Assembly (NCBI RefSeq): GCF_036687315.1
Contig: NZ_CP144683.1
Location: forward strand, 1,426,001-1,490,000
Reading direction: 5' to 3'
From: Sphingopyxis sp. TUF1
GTDB lineage: Bacteria > Pseudomonadota > Alphaproteobacteria > Sphingomonadales > Sphingomonadaceae
Length of the DNA stretch: 64,000 bases
Shown: positions 54,586-63,068 of the stretch, piece after piece
Position numbering within the stretch: position 1 is the first letter of the stretch
How the letters are laid out: each line of letters starts with the position of its first letter
Notes under the pieces: generated by a model
Told to the model about the DNA's origin: nothing
Seen by the model: only the letters and a program-made list of their open reading frames with translations
Database searches by the model: none
Program-made: the position numbers and the translations under genes

Positions 54586-55386
54586 ATGGCCTATCTCGAA
54601 TCCGACGGCGGACGCGTCTATTATGAGCATCACCGCGCATCCAAGCTGCCAGTCGTCCTGATCCACGGCTGGGGCATGTCGGGCGACTATTGGGCTTCGG
54701 CCGTCGAGGCCCTCCTCGCCGACGGCCATGGGGCGATCGTGGTCGATCACCGCGGCTGCGGCCGCTCCGATCGCGACTTTTCCGACATGTCGATCGACGC
54801 GATCGCGCGCGACGTCGTTGCCGTCGTCGATCGCTGCGACGCCGAGCGCGTCGTGCTCAACGGCTGGTCGCTCGGCGGCGCCGTCGCCGTCGCGGCCGCC
54901 GAACGGCTGGGCGAGCGCGTCGCCGGACTGATCCTGACCTGCGGCGCGTCGCCGCGCTACGTCCAGGGCGAGGGCTTTCCGCACGGCGGGACTGCCGAAG
55001 ACGTGCTGGGGATCGCAGCCGCGATCACCGCCGACCGCCCCGGCTTCTTCCGCGCACTTGCCGAGGGCGCGTCGGGCGAAGGCGCCAGCGAGGCGATGAT
55101 CGGCTGGGTCGAGCGCGGATTTCTTGCCACCGGCCCGCGCGCCAGCGAAACGCTCGCCGGGCTTGCGACGCTCGACCAGCGCGACCTGCTGGCGTCCTTC
55201 GCCTTCCCGGTGCTGTCGATCGGCGGTGCAAAGGACGGCATCGCCGACCCCGCCATCGCCGGTTTCGCGGCGAACTGCGCGAGGAACGGCACCTTGCTAA
55301 CGCTCGACACCGGACATTCGCCGCAGCTCGAAGCACCCAGTGTGTATAACGAGGCATTGCTCGCCTTTGTGAGGAAACTTGCCTGA
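54586..55386 (+). CDS. alpha/beta hydrolase
   Basis: The 266-aa protein from the ATG at 54586 (preceded by TAGGAG) has the oxyanion region VLIHGWGMSGDYW, DHRGCGRSD, the nucleophile elbow GWSLGG, and catalytic Asp and His in GGAKDGIADP and DTGHSPQLE. It could hydrolyse an ester or lactone produced by the Baeyer-Villiger enzyme of the cluster. Its stop shares a base with the next gene (TGATG). Confidence 0.92.
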   Translation: MAYLESDGGRVYYEHHRASKLPVVLIHGWGMSGDYWASAVEALLADGHGAIVVDHRGCGRSDRDFSDMSIDAIARDVVAVVDRCDAERVVLNGWSLGGAVAVAAAERLGERVAGLILTCGASPRYVQGEGFPHGGTAEDVLGIAAAITADRPGFFRALAEGASGEGASEAMIGWVERGFLATGPRASETLAGLATLDQRDLLASFAFPVLSIGGAKDGIADPAIAGFAANCARNGTLLTLDTGHSPQLEAPSVYNEALLAFVRKLA

Positions 55387-56531
55387 TGACGCCGCCGCCG
55401 CTCGACGATCTCGCCGCCCTGCTCGCCCCCCTCCACGCACCCTTCACATGCAAGTCGCTTAAAGCGCCGAACCGGTTCTGCATGGCGCCCATGTCGCGCT
55501 ATTTTGCACCCGGTGGCGTGCTGACCGGCGAAGGCGCCGAATATTACCGCCGCCGCGCCGCCGCGGGGATCGGCACGATCATTACCGAGGGCACTGGCGT
55601 CGCGATCGACCATACCGTCGCCGCGGATACGGTGCCGCTGTTCGCCGGCGACGAACCGCTCGCTGGCTGGAAGGATGCGGTCGATGCCGTCCATGCCGAA
55701 GGAGGCATGTTCGTTCCGCAACTGTGGCACGTCGGCGGCTGCATCGATTTCAACTATCCCGACGCACCGCACGCCGAACTGGTCAGCCCGTCGGGCTTTG
55801 CGGGCCCCGACGTTCCCGGCGGCCGCGCGATGACGGATCAGGACATCGCCGACACCGTCGCCGCCTTTGCCGAATCGGCGCGCGCCGCCAAGGCGATCGG
55901 CTGCGACGCAATCGAACTGCACGGCGCGCACGGTTATATCTTCGACCAGTTCTTCTGGGACAAGACCAACCTGCGCAGCGATCGCTATGGCGGCGCAGAC
56001 ATCGCCGACCGCGCGACGTTCGCGGCCGAGGTGGTCGCGGCCTGCCGCGAGGCGGTCGGCGAGGATTTCGCCATCATCTTCCGCGTCTCGCAGTGGAAGA
56101 CCTATGATTATGACGTGAAACTGGCGCGCGATCCCGACGAGATGCACCGCTGGCTCGATCCGCTGGCGCGCGCCGGCGTCGATATATTCCACGCCTCGCA
56201 GCGCCGCTTCTGGGAGCCCGAATATGAGGGCGATCCCAGGAACTTCGGCGGCTGGATCAAGGAGGTCACCGGCAAGCCCGTGATCACCGTCGGATCGATC
56301 GGCATGGACCGCGACCTGATGCAGGATTTTGTCGAGGGAATTTCCTCGCCGATGCTTGGTCGGTTAGAAGATCTTGTCGCGATGTTCGAGCGCGGCGAAT
56401 TCGACCTTGTCGCGCTCGGCCGCGTCTTGCTCGCCGATCCCAACTGGCTGGAAAAGATCGAACAGCGCCGTATCGACGAGCTGACTCCTTATGACCGTGC
56501 GACCGCGCTCAAACAATATGAGCATGATTGA
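55386..56531 (+). CDS. Old Yellow Enzyme family NADH:flavin oxidoreductase
   Basis: The 381-aa FMN enzyme has the OYE barrel signatures KAPNRFCMAPMSRYFAPGG, FVPQLWHVGG, IELHGAHGYIFDQFFWDKTN, LRSDRYGG, and near the end VITVGSIGMDRD and LVALGRVLLADPNW. It reduces activated C=C bonds of enones or cyclic enoates. Being the last gene of the rightward operon, it suits breakdown of an unsaturated cyclic substrate. Convergent with the next gene. Confidence 0.93.
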   Translation: MTPPPLDDLAALLAPLHAPFTCKSLKAPNRFCMAPMSRYFAPGGVLTGEGAEYYRRRAAAGIGTIITEGTGVAIDHTVAADTVPLFAGDEPLAGWKDAVDAVHAEGGMFVPQLWHVGGCIDFNYPDAPHAELVSPSGFAGPDVPGGRAMTDQDIADTVAAFAESARAAKAIGCDAIELHGAHGYIFDQFFWDKTNLRSDRYGGADIADRATFAAEVVAACREAVGEDFAIIFRVSQWKTYDYDVKLARDPDEMHRWLDPLARAGVDIFHASQRRFWEPEYEGDPRNFGGWIKEVTGKPVITVGSIGMDRDLMQDFVEGISSPMLGRLEDLVAMFERGEFDLVALGRVLLADPNWLEKIEQRRIDELTPYDRATALKQYEHD

Positions 56532-56602
56532 TAGCGACGGCTCGCCGCAATGGGCGCATTGGGTTGGGAGGAGCGGCCAGCGGCACACGCCGCAAACCGG
56601 GC

Positions 56603-57655
56603 CTATTCTCGAACGGTAACCAGCGGGCGCTGCTCGGCGCGGCCCATCGACAGCAGGATCGGATCAGCCGCCTGGCGTGCCATGAAATCGGCCTTGCTTG
56701 CGATACCCTGCCATTCGATGCCGATAAGCGCCTGCGCGATCGCGCCGCCCAGCGTGTCGCCGGGGCCGGGCAGGATGACGACGTCGGGAGCGAACTCCTT
56801 GACCGCGACCTGCACCGACAGCGCGAAATCATAGGGCGCCAGGATTTGATGCCCGAAGGTGTAGTCCCACACGGCGGCGGCATCGGACGAAAAGCGCCGC
56901 CACACATGCCCGCGCCCGTCGACCATCGGGATCGCGGGGCGGCCGAACAGCGACACCGGTAACTCAGCCTTCGCCTTGTCCGAGCTGCCGAACATCAGCG
57001 GGGTGTGGAACGGACCGTGGCCCGCAAGGCGCAGCGGATCGCGCCCCGGCGTCGGCGGCGCTTCGGCGAGCAGGGCGGCGAGTCCCTCTTCATTGCCCGC
57101 GAAAACCAGCATTCCAGCAAGGTCGATCGACAGCGCCAGATCGTGGCCCGGCCGGGCGTCGGTCGCGGCGACAAGATCGAACAACGCGTCACGAAGCCCC
57201 GGGACCGGCCGCCAGTCCTCGTCGACGACCTGCAGCAATATCTGCCCGCCGGGGCCGTGCGTCTGGCTGTTGAGCCCCATGGCGTTGGCGATGCGGAACC
57301 CGTCGGCGATCGACACCGCGCCGCCGAGCGCGAGCGCGCTGTACCAGCCCATCGAATTGCCGAGGGCGGCGACGACGTCATATTTGTGACGGTCGATGCT
57401 GAGGTAATCGAGCGCGGTCGCGGTATAGATGAGCGGCGCCGCAACATCGCCGCGCATGTGCGTCGCGACGCTGAAGCGATCCGCGCCATCGAGTTCGCTC
57501 ACCGTCGGCTGCCCGCGCTCGCGGCGCTGCGCATCGAAATCGGCGATCAGCTCGGCAAAGCGCGCGCGATGCAGCCGCGCGATGCAGCCCAGCTCGCCCT
57601 TGCCATAGGTGCCGCGGCCGGGCGCGACGACGATCGCGGTTTTGCGGTCGCTCAT
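56603..57655 (-). CDS. malonyl-CoA:ACP transacylase-like acyltransferase
   Basis: The ATG at 57655 overlaps the E1 stop by ATGA, giving 350 aa. The acyltransferase fold shows VVAPGRGTYGKGELG in place of the usual FPGQGxQ, the nucleophile motif GNSMG with Ser101, and the catalytic His in GHGPFHTPLM (His217). It lacks a fused ACP or other PKS domain. Pairing with a 2-oxoacid dehydrogenase E1 is unusual; an acyl transfer role to or from CoA is possible. Substrate unknown. Confidence 0.8.
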   Translation of the reverse strand: MSDRKTAIVVAPGRGTYGKGELGCIARLHRARFAELIADFDAQRRERGQPTVSELDGADRFSVATHMRGDVAAPLIYTATALDYLSIDRHKYDVVAALGNSMGWYSALALGGAVSIADGFRIANAMGLNSQTHGPGGQILLQVVDEDWRPVPGLRDALFDLVAATDARPGHDLALSIDLAGMLVFAGNEEGLAALLAEAPPTPGRDPLRLAGHGPFHTPLMFGSSDKAKAELPVSLFGRPAIPMVDGRGHVWRRFSSDAAAVWDYTFGHQILAPYDFALSVQVAVKEFAPDVVILPGPGDTLGGAIAQALIGIEWQGIASKADFMARQAADPILLSMGRAEQRPLVTVRE

Positions 57656-59853
57656 GCCAGGAGCTCCTTCGCCGCCGCGACGATGCTGTCGCGGCTCGGC
57701 AGGGTCAGCGTCGCCGCCCGCCCCAGCGGAATGAAACTGTCGTCGGCGGCGATCCGTGCGACCTTCTTCTCCGGCGTCCGCTCGACGAACAGCGCCATCA
57801 GCGCCTCGCTCTGCGATCCGGTGATGCGGCATTCGTCGACGATCAGGATGCGTCCGGCCTCGCCGACCGCGGCGACCAGCTTGCCCGCATCGACCGGCCC
57901 CAGCCAGCGCAGATCGATCACGCGCGCCTTGACGCCGCCCTCGGCGAGCAATTTTTCGGCCTGCCGCGACAGATAATATCCATTACCATAGGTGACGATC
58001 GCCAGGTCGGTGCCGTCGCCATGAACCCCGAGGTCGCCCAGACGGATCGGTGCGCCCTCGCCCGGCGCCTCATAGACGCTCGTCCACAGGCCATCGCCCT
58101 CTTCATGCAGGTCGCGCGTCATATAGAGCGCGATTGGTTCGACGAACACGACGACGCGCTGCTCCTCTCGCGCCAGCCGGACGCATTCGCGCAGCATCTG
58201 CACCGCGTCACGCCCGTTCGACGGCACCGCCAGTATGACGCCCGGAATGTCGCGGAACACCGCGAGGCTGTTGTCGTTGTGGAAATGACCGCCAAAGCCT
58301 TTTTGATAGCCCAGCCCCGCGATGCGGATGACCATCGGGTTGGTGTACTGCCCGTTGGAGAAGAAGCTCAAGGTCGCCGCTTCGCCGCGGATCTGGTCCT
58401 CGGCATTGTGGACATAGGCGAGGAACTGGATTTCGGGCATCGGGATAAAGCCGTTGTGCGCCATGCCGATCGCGAGCCCCAGAATCGCCTGTTCGTCGAG
58501 CAATGTGTTGACGACGCGCGCCGACCCGAAGCGCTGGTGCAGCTTGGCGGTGACGTTATAGACGCCGCCCTTCGGCCCGACATCCTCGCCCATCACCGCG
58601 ATTTCTCGGTGCGCGAGCATCAGGTCGGCAAGCGCCCAGCTGAGCAGCCGCGCCATGTGCATCGGCTTGTCCATCTGGCCCCAGTCGCTGCCGAACATCG
58701 CCTGGCGATCATCGTGCGAAGGCGTGTTGGCACGCGCGAGTTCGCGTTTCGGCGGGATCAGACTCTCCATGACATGCGCGGGCGTCGTGATTTTCGGCCG
58801 CCGGATCGCCGCCTCGGCCTGCCGCGCCAGTGTGGCGCCGATCTCTTCATAGGCGTCAGCGATTTCGGCCGGCGACATCCATCCCTGCCCGGCCATCAGC
58901 GCCGCGCCCTTCAGCAACGGGTCGCGCGCCTCGTCGGCCTCGATCAGCGCCTTGGGCAGATAAGCACCCTGCACGTCCGATCCCGCGTGGCCGTAAAGCC
59001 GCACCGTCGCCATATGCAGGAAGACCGGCCTTCGCGTGCGGCGCGCATGGTCGACCGCTTCCTTCGCACCCTTGTACGCCCCGGCGAGGTCGGTGCCGTC
59101 GCACTGGATATAGTGCAGCCCCGCGCGATGGCGGAACTGCGCCTCGATCCATCCGGTCGGGGTGCGCGTCGAAATGCCGATACCATTGTCTTCGCAGAGA
59201 AAAATGAGCGGCATCGGCGAGCCCTGAAACGCCGCCCAGCCGGCGGTGTTGAACGCGCCCTGCGCGGTCGAATGGTTCGCCGACGCATCGCCGAAGCTCG
59301 CGAGTACCACCGCATCGTCTGGAAGCGGCAAACCCGTCATGCCCAGCCGCCGCGCGATGCCGATCGAAAAGGCGGCGCCGACCGCTTTCGGCAAATGCGA
59401 GGCGATCGTTGAGGTCTGCGGCGGAATATTGAGCGGTTTTGACCCGATGACCTTGTGCCGCCCCCCCGAAATCGGGTCTTCGGATGACGCCGCAAAGCTC
59501 AAGAGCATGTCCCACGTCGGCGTTTGCCCCGGCACCTGCCGCGCGCGGTGAAGCTGAAAGGCGTTCGAGCGATAGTGGAGAAACGCCATGTCGGTGACGC
59601 GCAGCGCCGCGGCGACCGCGGCATTGCCCTCATGCCCCGACGAGCCGATCGTATAGAAACCTTCGCCGCGGGCTTGCAGATGGCGCGACAGCCGGTCCAT
59701 CTGGCGGCTCGTCAGCTGCGACAGGAAGATGTCGGTCGCCTCGGCGCGCGACAGCCCGATCGCGCCGGGATCGGGCGCGTCGGCGCGGCCGGGTAACCGT
59801 CCTTCGGCCAGCGCGCCAAGGAATTTTTCATGTACCGCCTGCGCCGCGTCCAC
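57652..59853 (-). CDS. fused alpha-beta E1 of a TPP-dependent 2-oxoacid dehydrogenase
   Basis: I choose the GTG at 59853, which has GGAGAG upstream, giving 733 aa. Residues 1-370 are E1-alpha: GSSGHEGNAAVAAALRVTD, then the TPP motif GDASANHSTAQGAFNTAGWA with LIFLCEDN. The second half is the E1-beta transketolase domain: VMGEDVGPKGGVYNVTAKLH, VVNTLLDEQAILGLAIGMAH and GPVDAGKLVAA, with RILIVDECRITGSQSEAL. Both halves in one chain is a known but less common arrangement (branched-chain/acetoin type). No E2 or E3 lies in this window. Confidence 0.9.
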   Translation of the reverse strand: MDAAQAVHEKFLGALAEGRLPGRADAPDPGAIGLSRAEATDIFLSQLTSRQMDRLSRHLQARGEGFYTIGSSGHEGNAAVAAALRVTDMAFLHYRSNAFQLHRARQVPGQTPTWDMLLSFAASSEDPISGGRHKVIGSKPLNIPPQTSTIASHLPKAVGAAFSIGIARRLGMTGLPLPDDAVVLASFGDASANHSTAQGAFNTAGWAAFQGSPMPLIFLCEDNGIGISTRTPTGWIEAQFRHRAGLHYIQCDGTDLAGAYKGAKEAVDHARRTRRPVFLHMATVRLYGHAGSDVQGAYLPKALIEADEARDPLLKGAALMAGQGWMSPAEIADAYEEIGATLARQAEAAIRRPKITTPAHVMESLIPPKRELARANTPSHDDRQAMFGSDWGQMDKPMHMARLLSWALADLMLAHREIAVMGEDVGPKGGVYNVTAKLHQRFGSARVVNTLLDEQAILGLAIGMAHNGFIPMPEIQFLAYVHNAEDQIRGEAATLSFFSNGQYTNPMVIRIAGLGYQKGFGGHFHNDNSLAVFRDIPGVILAVPSNGRDAVQMLRECVRLAREEQRVVVFVEPIALYMTRDLHEEGDGLWTSVYEAPGEGAPIRLGDLGVHGDGTDLAIVTYGNGYYLSRQAEKLLAEGGVKARVIDLRWLGPVDAGKLVAAVGEAGRILIVDECRITGSQSEALMALFVERTPEKKVARIAADDSFIPLGRAATLTLPSRDSIVAAAKELLA

Positions 59854-60016
59854 TTGTCTCTCCTGTCGTTCACCAGCTGGTTGCCGCTGTAACCACCGCC
59901 GATTTTGCCGCGCGCTAGAACGGGGCGGTCCGGCGCGCAAGCATCTCTTGCCTTGCTGCGCGCGGTCGCGCTACCACCTTCGCGATGACCGAGCGGGGCG
60001 AAATCTTCTTTTCAGC

Positions 60017-60727
60017 ATGATCTCCCTGTGGATCGCCCAGTCGTCGGCCGCGGCCGGCACGGCCAGCGCCGCAGGGGAAGGGGGCTGGCTGCTCGATCCC
60101 GAGCTTGTCGATCCCGCGTTCAGCCAGACGATCGCCGGCGGCGAGATCCAGACCGCGCTGCCGCCACCACCCCCGCCGCCCGCCCCGCCGCCCGAATGGC
60201 TGACGTCGCTGTTCGAGGCGATCGGCCGGTTTTTCGACTGGAGCACCCCCGCGGCGAAACCTTTGCTGTGGATAGCGGTCGCGGTCGTAGCGCTGTTCCT
60301 TCTCTATCATTTCGTGCCCGCCTTTGCGCGCTGGGCCGACAATCTGCGCTTCCGCCGCCGCCCGGACGATGCCGACAGCGAAGACGAGGCCGCATCCGCC
60401 GAGGCGGTAGCGGCGCGCGCCTTGCTGGCCGAGGCCGATGCGCTCGCCGCCGCTGGCCGCTTTGCCGAGGCGGTGCACCTGCTCCTTTATCGCAGCGTCG
60501 AGGATATCGAAGGGCGGCGTCCCGGCCTCGTCAAACCCGCGATGACCTCGCGCGACCTTGCGGACGCGCGCGACCTGCCGCCGGTGGCGCGCGGCGCGTT
60601 CAGCCGCATCGCGCGCGCGGTCGAGATCAGCCTGTTCGGCGGTCGCGCGATCGACGCCGCAGCGTGGGATCAATGCCGCACCGCCTATGCCGATCTGACC
60701 ATCGGCAAAAACTGGGCGCGGGCATGA
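60017..60727 (+). CDS. DUF4129 domain membrane protein
   Basis: The start at 60017 (MISLWIAQSSAAAGTASAAG) gives 236 aa. A Pro-rich stretch (PPPPPPPAPPP, about residues 49-58) precedes a membrane helix (LLWIAVAVVALFLLYHFVPA). The cytoplasmic DUF4129 region has AAAGRFAEAVHLLLYRSVED and ends with a segment around [11 protein letters not shown]. It begins the DUF4129-DUF4350-MoxR-DUF58 operon, of a kind often linked to envelope or stress functions. Overlaps the next gene by ATGA. Confidence 0.85.
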   Translation: MISLWIAQSSAAAGTASAAGEGGWLLDPELVDPAFSQTIAGGEIQTALPPPPPPPAPPPEWLTSLFEAIGRFFDWSTPAAKPLLWIAVAVVALFLLYHFVPAFARWADNLRFRRRPDDADSEDEAASAEAVAARALLAEADALAAAGRFAEAVHLLLYRSVEDIEGRRPGLVKPAMTSRDLADARDLPPVARGAFSRIARAVEISLFGGRAIDAAAWDQCRTAYADLTIGKNWARA

Positions 60728-61956
60728 CGGGCGAGAAGGACCTCGATCATGGCTTCAACCCGCGGCTGATCGCGGCGGTCGTCGCGATCGGCGTCGTCGC
60801 CTTCATCGCGCTCTGGGCGCTGATCGCGCTGGGGCCGCAGCTCGGCAGCGGCAACGACGGCGGCGGCCATGCGCTGTCAAAGGCGGCGCCGGGCTATGCC
60901 GGGATCGTCGATCTGACCGAGCGCGCGGGCGCCGAGGTCGAACTGCAGCGGCGGGTCGAGACCGAGCCCTATGACGATTATGAAGCGTTGCTGATCCTGA
61001 CCCCGACGCACCGCACCCGCGCCGCGGCGATCACCGAACTGCTGGACGCCCAACGCAGCTCCCCGACGCTGATCGTGCTGCCCAAATGGCAGGCAATGGC
61101 GGTACCCGGGCGGGCGCCCAAGCCGGGATGGGTTGGCGCGGGATTTCCGGTCTTACCGCCAGCGGCGATGCTGCCTGCCGCCGATTTCGGCGAGGTCGCG
61201 ATCAAGGCGGCGCCGACGCGGGCACGCGTCGTGTCGGCCCGCCTCGCCGGCCGCGACCTTACTGTCCATCTCCCGCGCACTGTCCAGACGATCGCGGGCG
61301 AAGATCTCGAAACGCTGATCGCGGTGCCGGGCGGCGACGCAGTGCTCGCGCAGGTCGGCGGCCGCGATATCTATATTCTCGCCGATCCCGACCTCATCAA
61401 CAATTTTGCCTTTGCCTCGCGCGAGCGCGCTTCCGCCGGCGCGCTGCTGATCGACGCCCTTGCCGATTATGCGGACGCCGACGGCCTCGCCTTCGACGTG
61501 ACGCTCAACGGCTTGGGCGCGCAGCGGTCGCTGCTCCGCTTCGCCTTCGTCCCGCCCTTCATCGGCATCACCCTCTGCCTGATCGCCGCCGGGCTGTTCG
61601 CACTGTGGCAGGCGTGGGCGCGTTTCGGTCCGGCGCTCAAACCGGGCCGCGCGATCCCGGTGTCGAAGGCGGCGCTGATCGCAAACAGCGCCGACCTTAT
61701 CAAACAGGCGCGCCGCGAACTCGACGGCGCCGCCGCCTATGTCAAAAGCCAGCGCAGCGCGATCGCGCGGCGCTTGCACGCGCCCGCGGGGCTGGACGAC
61801 GATGCGACCGACGCGTGGATCGACCGGCATCAACGCGGCGGCGAACCCTTCTCCGCTCTCGCGCAGCGCCTGCCGCGCGCGCGCAGTACGCATGAATTTC
61901 TTGCAGACGCGCAGGCGCTGCACGCCATCAGGAAGGATCTACTCCGTGACAGCTGA
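60724..61956 (+). CDS. DUF4350 domain membrane protein
   Basis: The 410-aa protein has an N-terminal helix ([20 protein letters not shown]), a domain of the DUF4350 / GATase-like type with [17 protein letters not shown] and [34 protein letters not shown], and a second helix near residue 285 ([19 protein letters not shown]). Its last 11 bases overlap the moxR start. Function not established; it is a conserved partner of MoxR. Confidence 0.85.
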   Translation: MTGEKDLDHGFNPRLIAAVVAIGVVAFIALWALIALGPQLGSGNDGGGHALSKAAPGYAGIVDLTERAGAEVELQRRVETEPYDDYEALLILTPTHRTRAAAITELLDAQRSSPTLIVLPKWQAMAVPGRAPKPGWVGAGFPVLPPAAMLPAADFGEVAIKAAPTRARVVSARLAGRDLTVHLPRTVQTIAGEDLETLIAVPGGDAVLAQVGGRDIYILADPDLINNFAFASRERASAGALLIDALADYADADGLAFDVTLNGLGAQRSLLRFAFVPPFIGITLCLIAAGLFALWQAWARFGPALKPGRAIPVSKAALIANSADLIKQARRELDGAAAYVKSQRSAIARRLHAPAGLDDDATDAWIDRHQRGGEPFSALAQRLPRARSTHEFLADAQALHAIRKDLLRDS

Positions 61957-62908
61957 CATCCAGAGCGTCCAGGCGCTCGGCGCCGCGATCGAGGGCGAGG
62001 TCGCCAAAGCCGTGTTCGGGCAGGGGCCGCTCACCCGAATGGTGACGATCGCGCTGCTCGCGGGCGGGCATGTGCTACTCGAAGGCCCGCCGGGCACCGC
62101 CAAGACGCTGCTTGCGCAGGCCTTCGCGCGCGCCACCGGCCTCGATTTCGGGCGCATTCAGTTCACCCCCGACCTGATGCCCGGCGACATTTTGGGGTCG
62201 AACCTCTTCAACTTCCAGACGTCGAGCTTCACGCTCACCAAGGGGCCGATCTTCACCGAGCTGCTGCTCGCCGACGAAATCAACCGCACCCCACCCAAGA
62301 CGCAGGCCGCGCTGCTCGAGGCGATGCAGGAACGGCGCGTGACGATCAATGGCGAGCCCCATGTCATGAGCCCGCGCTTCACCGTCCTTGCGACGCAGAA
62401 CCCGATCGAGCAGCAGGGGGTCTATCCGCTGCCCGAGGCGCAGCTCGACCGCTTCCTGTTCAAGCTCGTCGTCGATTATCCCGCAGCCGACGAGGAACGG
62501 CGGATCGTCGCCGACCATGGCGGGCGCTTCAAAAGCCCCGCGGTCGGCGATTTCGGCGTCACGCAGGTCGCCGATGCCGCGGCGATCGGCGCGGCGATCG
62601 ACGTGATCGCGACGGTCCGGCTCGCCGACGAGATCGTCGATTATATCGTCCGCCTCGTCCGCGCGACGCGCGCGAGCGCCGACCTCGAATGCGGCGCCAG
62701 CCCACGCGCCGCGACGCTGCTCGCGCGCGCGACGTGCGCCGCGGCGGCGCTCGACGGGCGCGACTATGTGATCCCCGACGATGTCCAGCGCCTCGCCGCC
62801 GGTGTGCTGCGCCACCGCGTCATCCTGTCGGCGGCGGCCGAGATCGAGGGGCGCAGCGTCGAACAGGTCGTCGCCGCGCTGCTCGAACGCGAGGATGTGC
62901 CGCGGTGA
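61946..62908 (+). CDS. MoxR family AAA+ ATPase
   Basis: GTG start at 61946, 320 aa. Walker A is GPPGTAKT (about residues 45-52), Walker B with [20 protein letters not shown], and the sensor-1 region [25 protein letters not shown]. MoxR ATPases act as chaperones for metal or complex assembly together with DUF58/VWA proteins, as encoded alongside. Confidence 0.95.
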   Translation: MTADIQSVQALGAAIEGEVAKAVFGQGPLTRMVTIALLAGGHVLLEGPPGTAKTLLAQAFARATGLDFGRIQFTPDLMPGDILGSNLFNFQTSSFTLTKGPIFTELLLADEINRTPPKTQAALLEAMQERRVTINGEPHVMSPRFTVLATQNPIEQQGVYPLPEAQLDRFLFKLVVDYPAADEERRIVADHGGRFKSPAVGDFGVTQVADAAAIGAAIDVIATVRLADEIVDYIVRLVRATRASADLECGASPRAATLLARATCAAAALDGRDYVIPDDVQRLAAGVLRHRVILSAAAEIEGRSVEQVVAALLEREDVPR

Positions 62909-62927
62909 TTAGAGGCTGCATTCAATC

Positions 62928-63057
62928 CTCCCTGTCGCGCAGCGATGGGGAGGTGGCAGCGCGAAGCGCTGACGGAGGGGCTAGGACGCCGACGTCGCCG
63001 CCCCTCCACCACACCCTTCGGGCGCGGTCCCCCTCCCCATGGCTTCGCCACAGGGAG
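62928..63057. repeat. interspersed inverted repeat between moxR and the DUF58 gene
   Basis: The ends CTCCCTGTCGCGCAGCGATG and CATGGCTTCGCCACAGGGAG are imperfect reverse complements enclosing about 85 bases with an inner pair (GACGGAGGGGC / GCCCCTCCACC). Such 'ccctcccc...aggtggcagcgcgaagcgc' units are common in sphingomonad intergenic DNA. It interrupts an otherwise compact operon. Confidence 0.7.
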
Positions 63058-63068
63058 CATCTTTTGCG

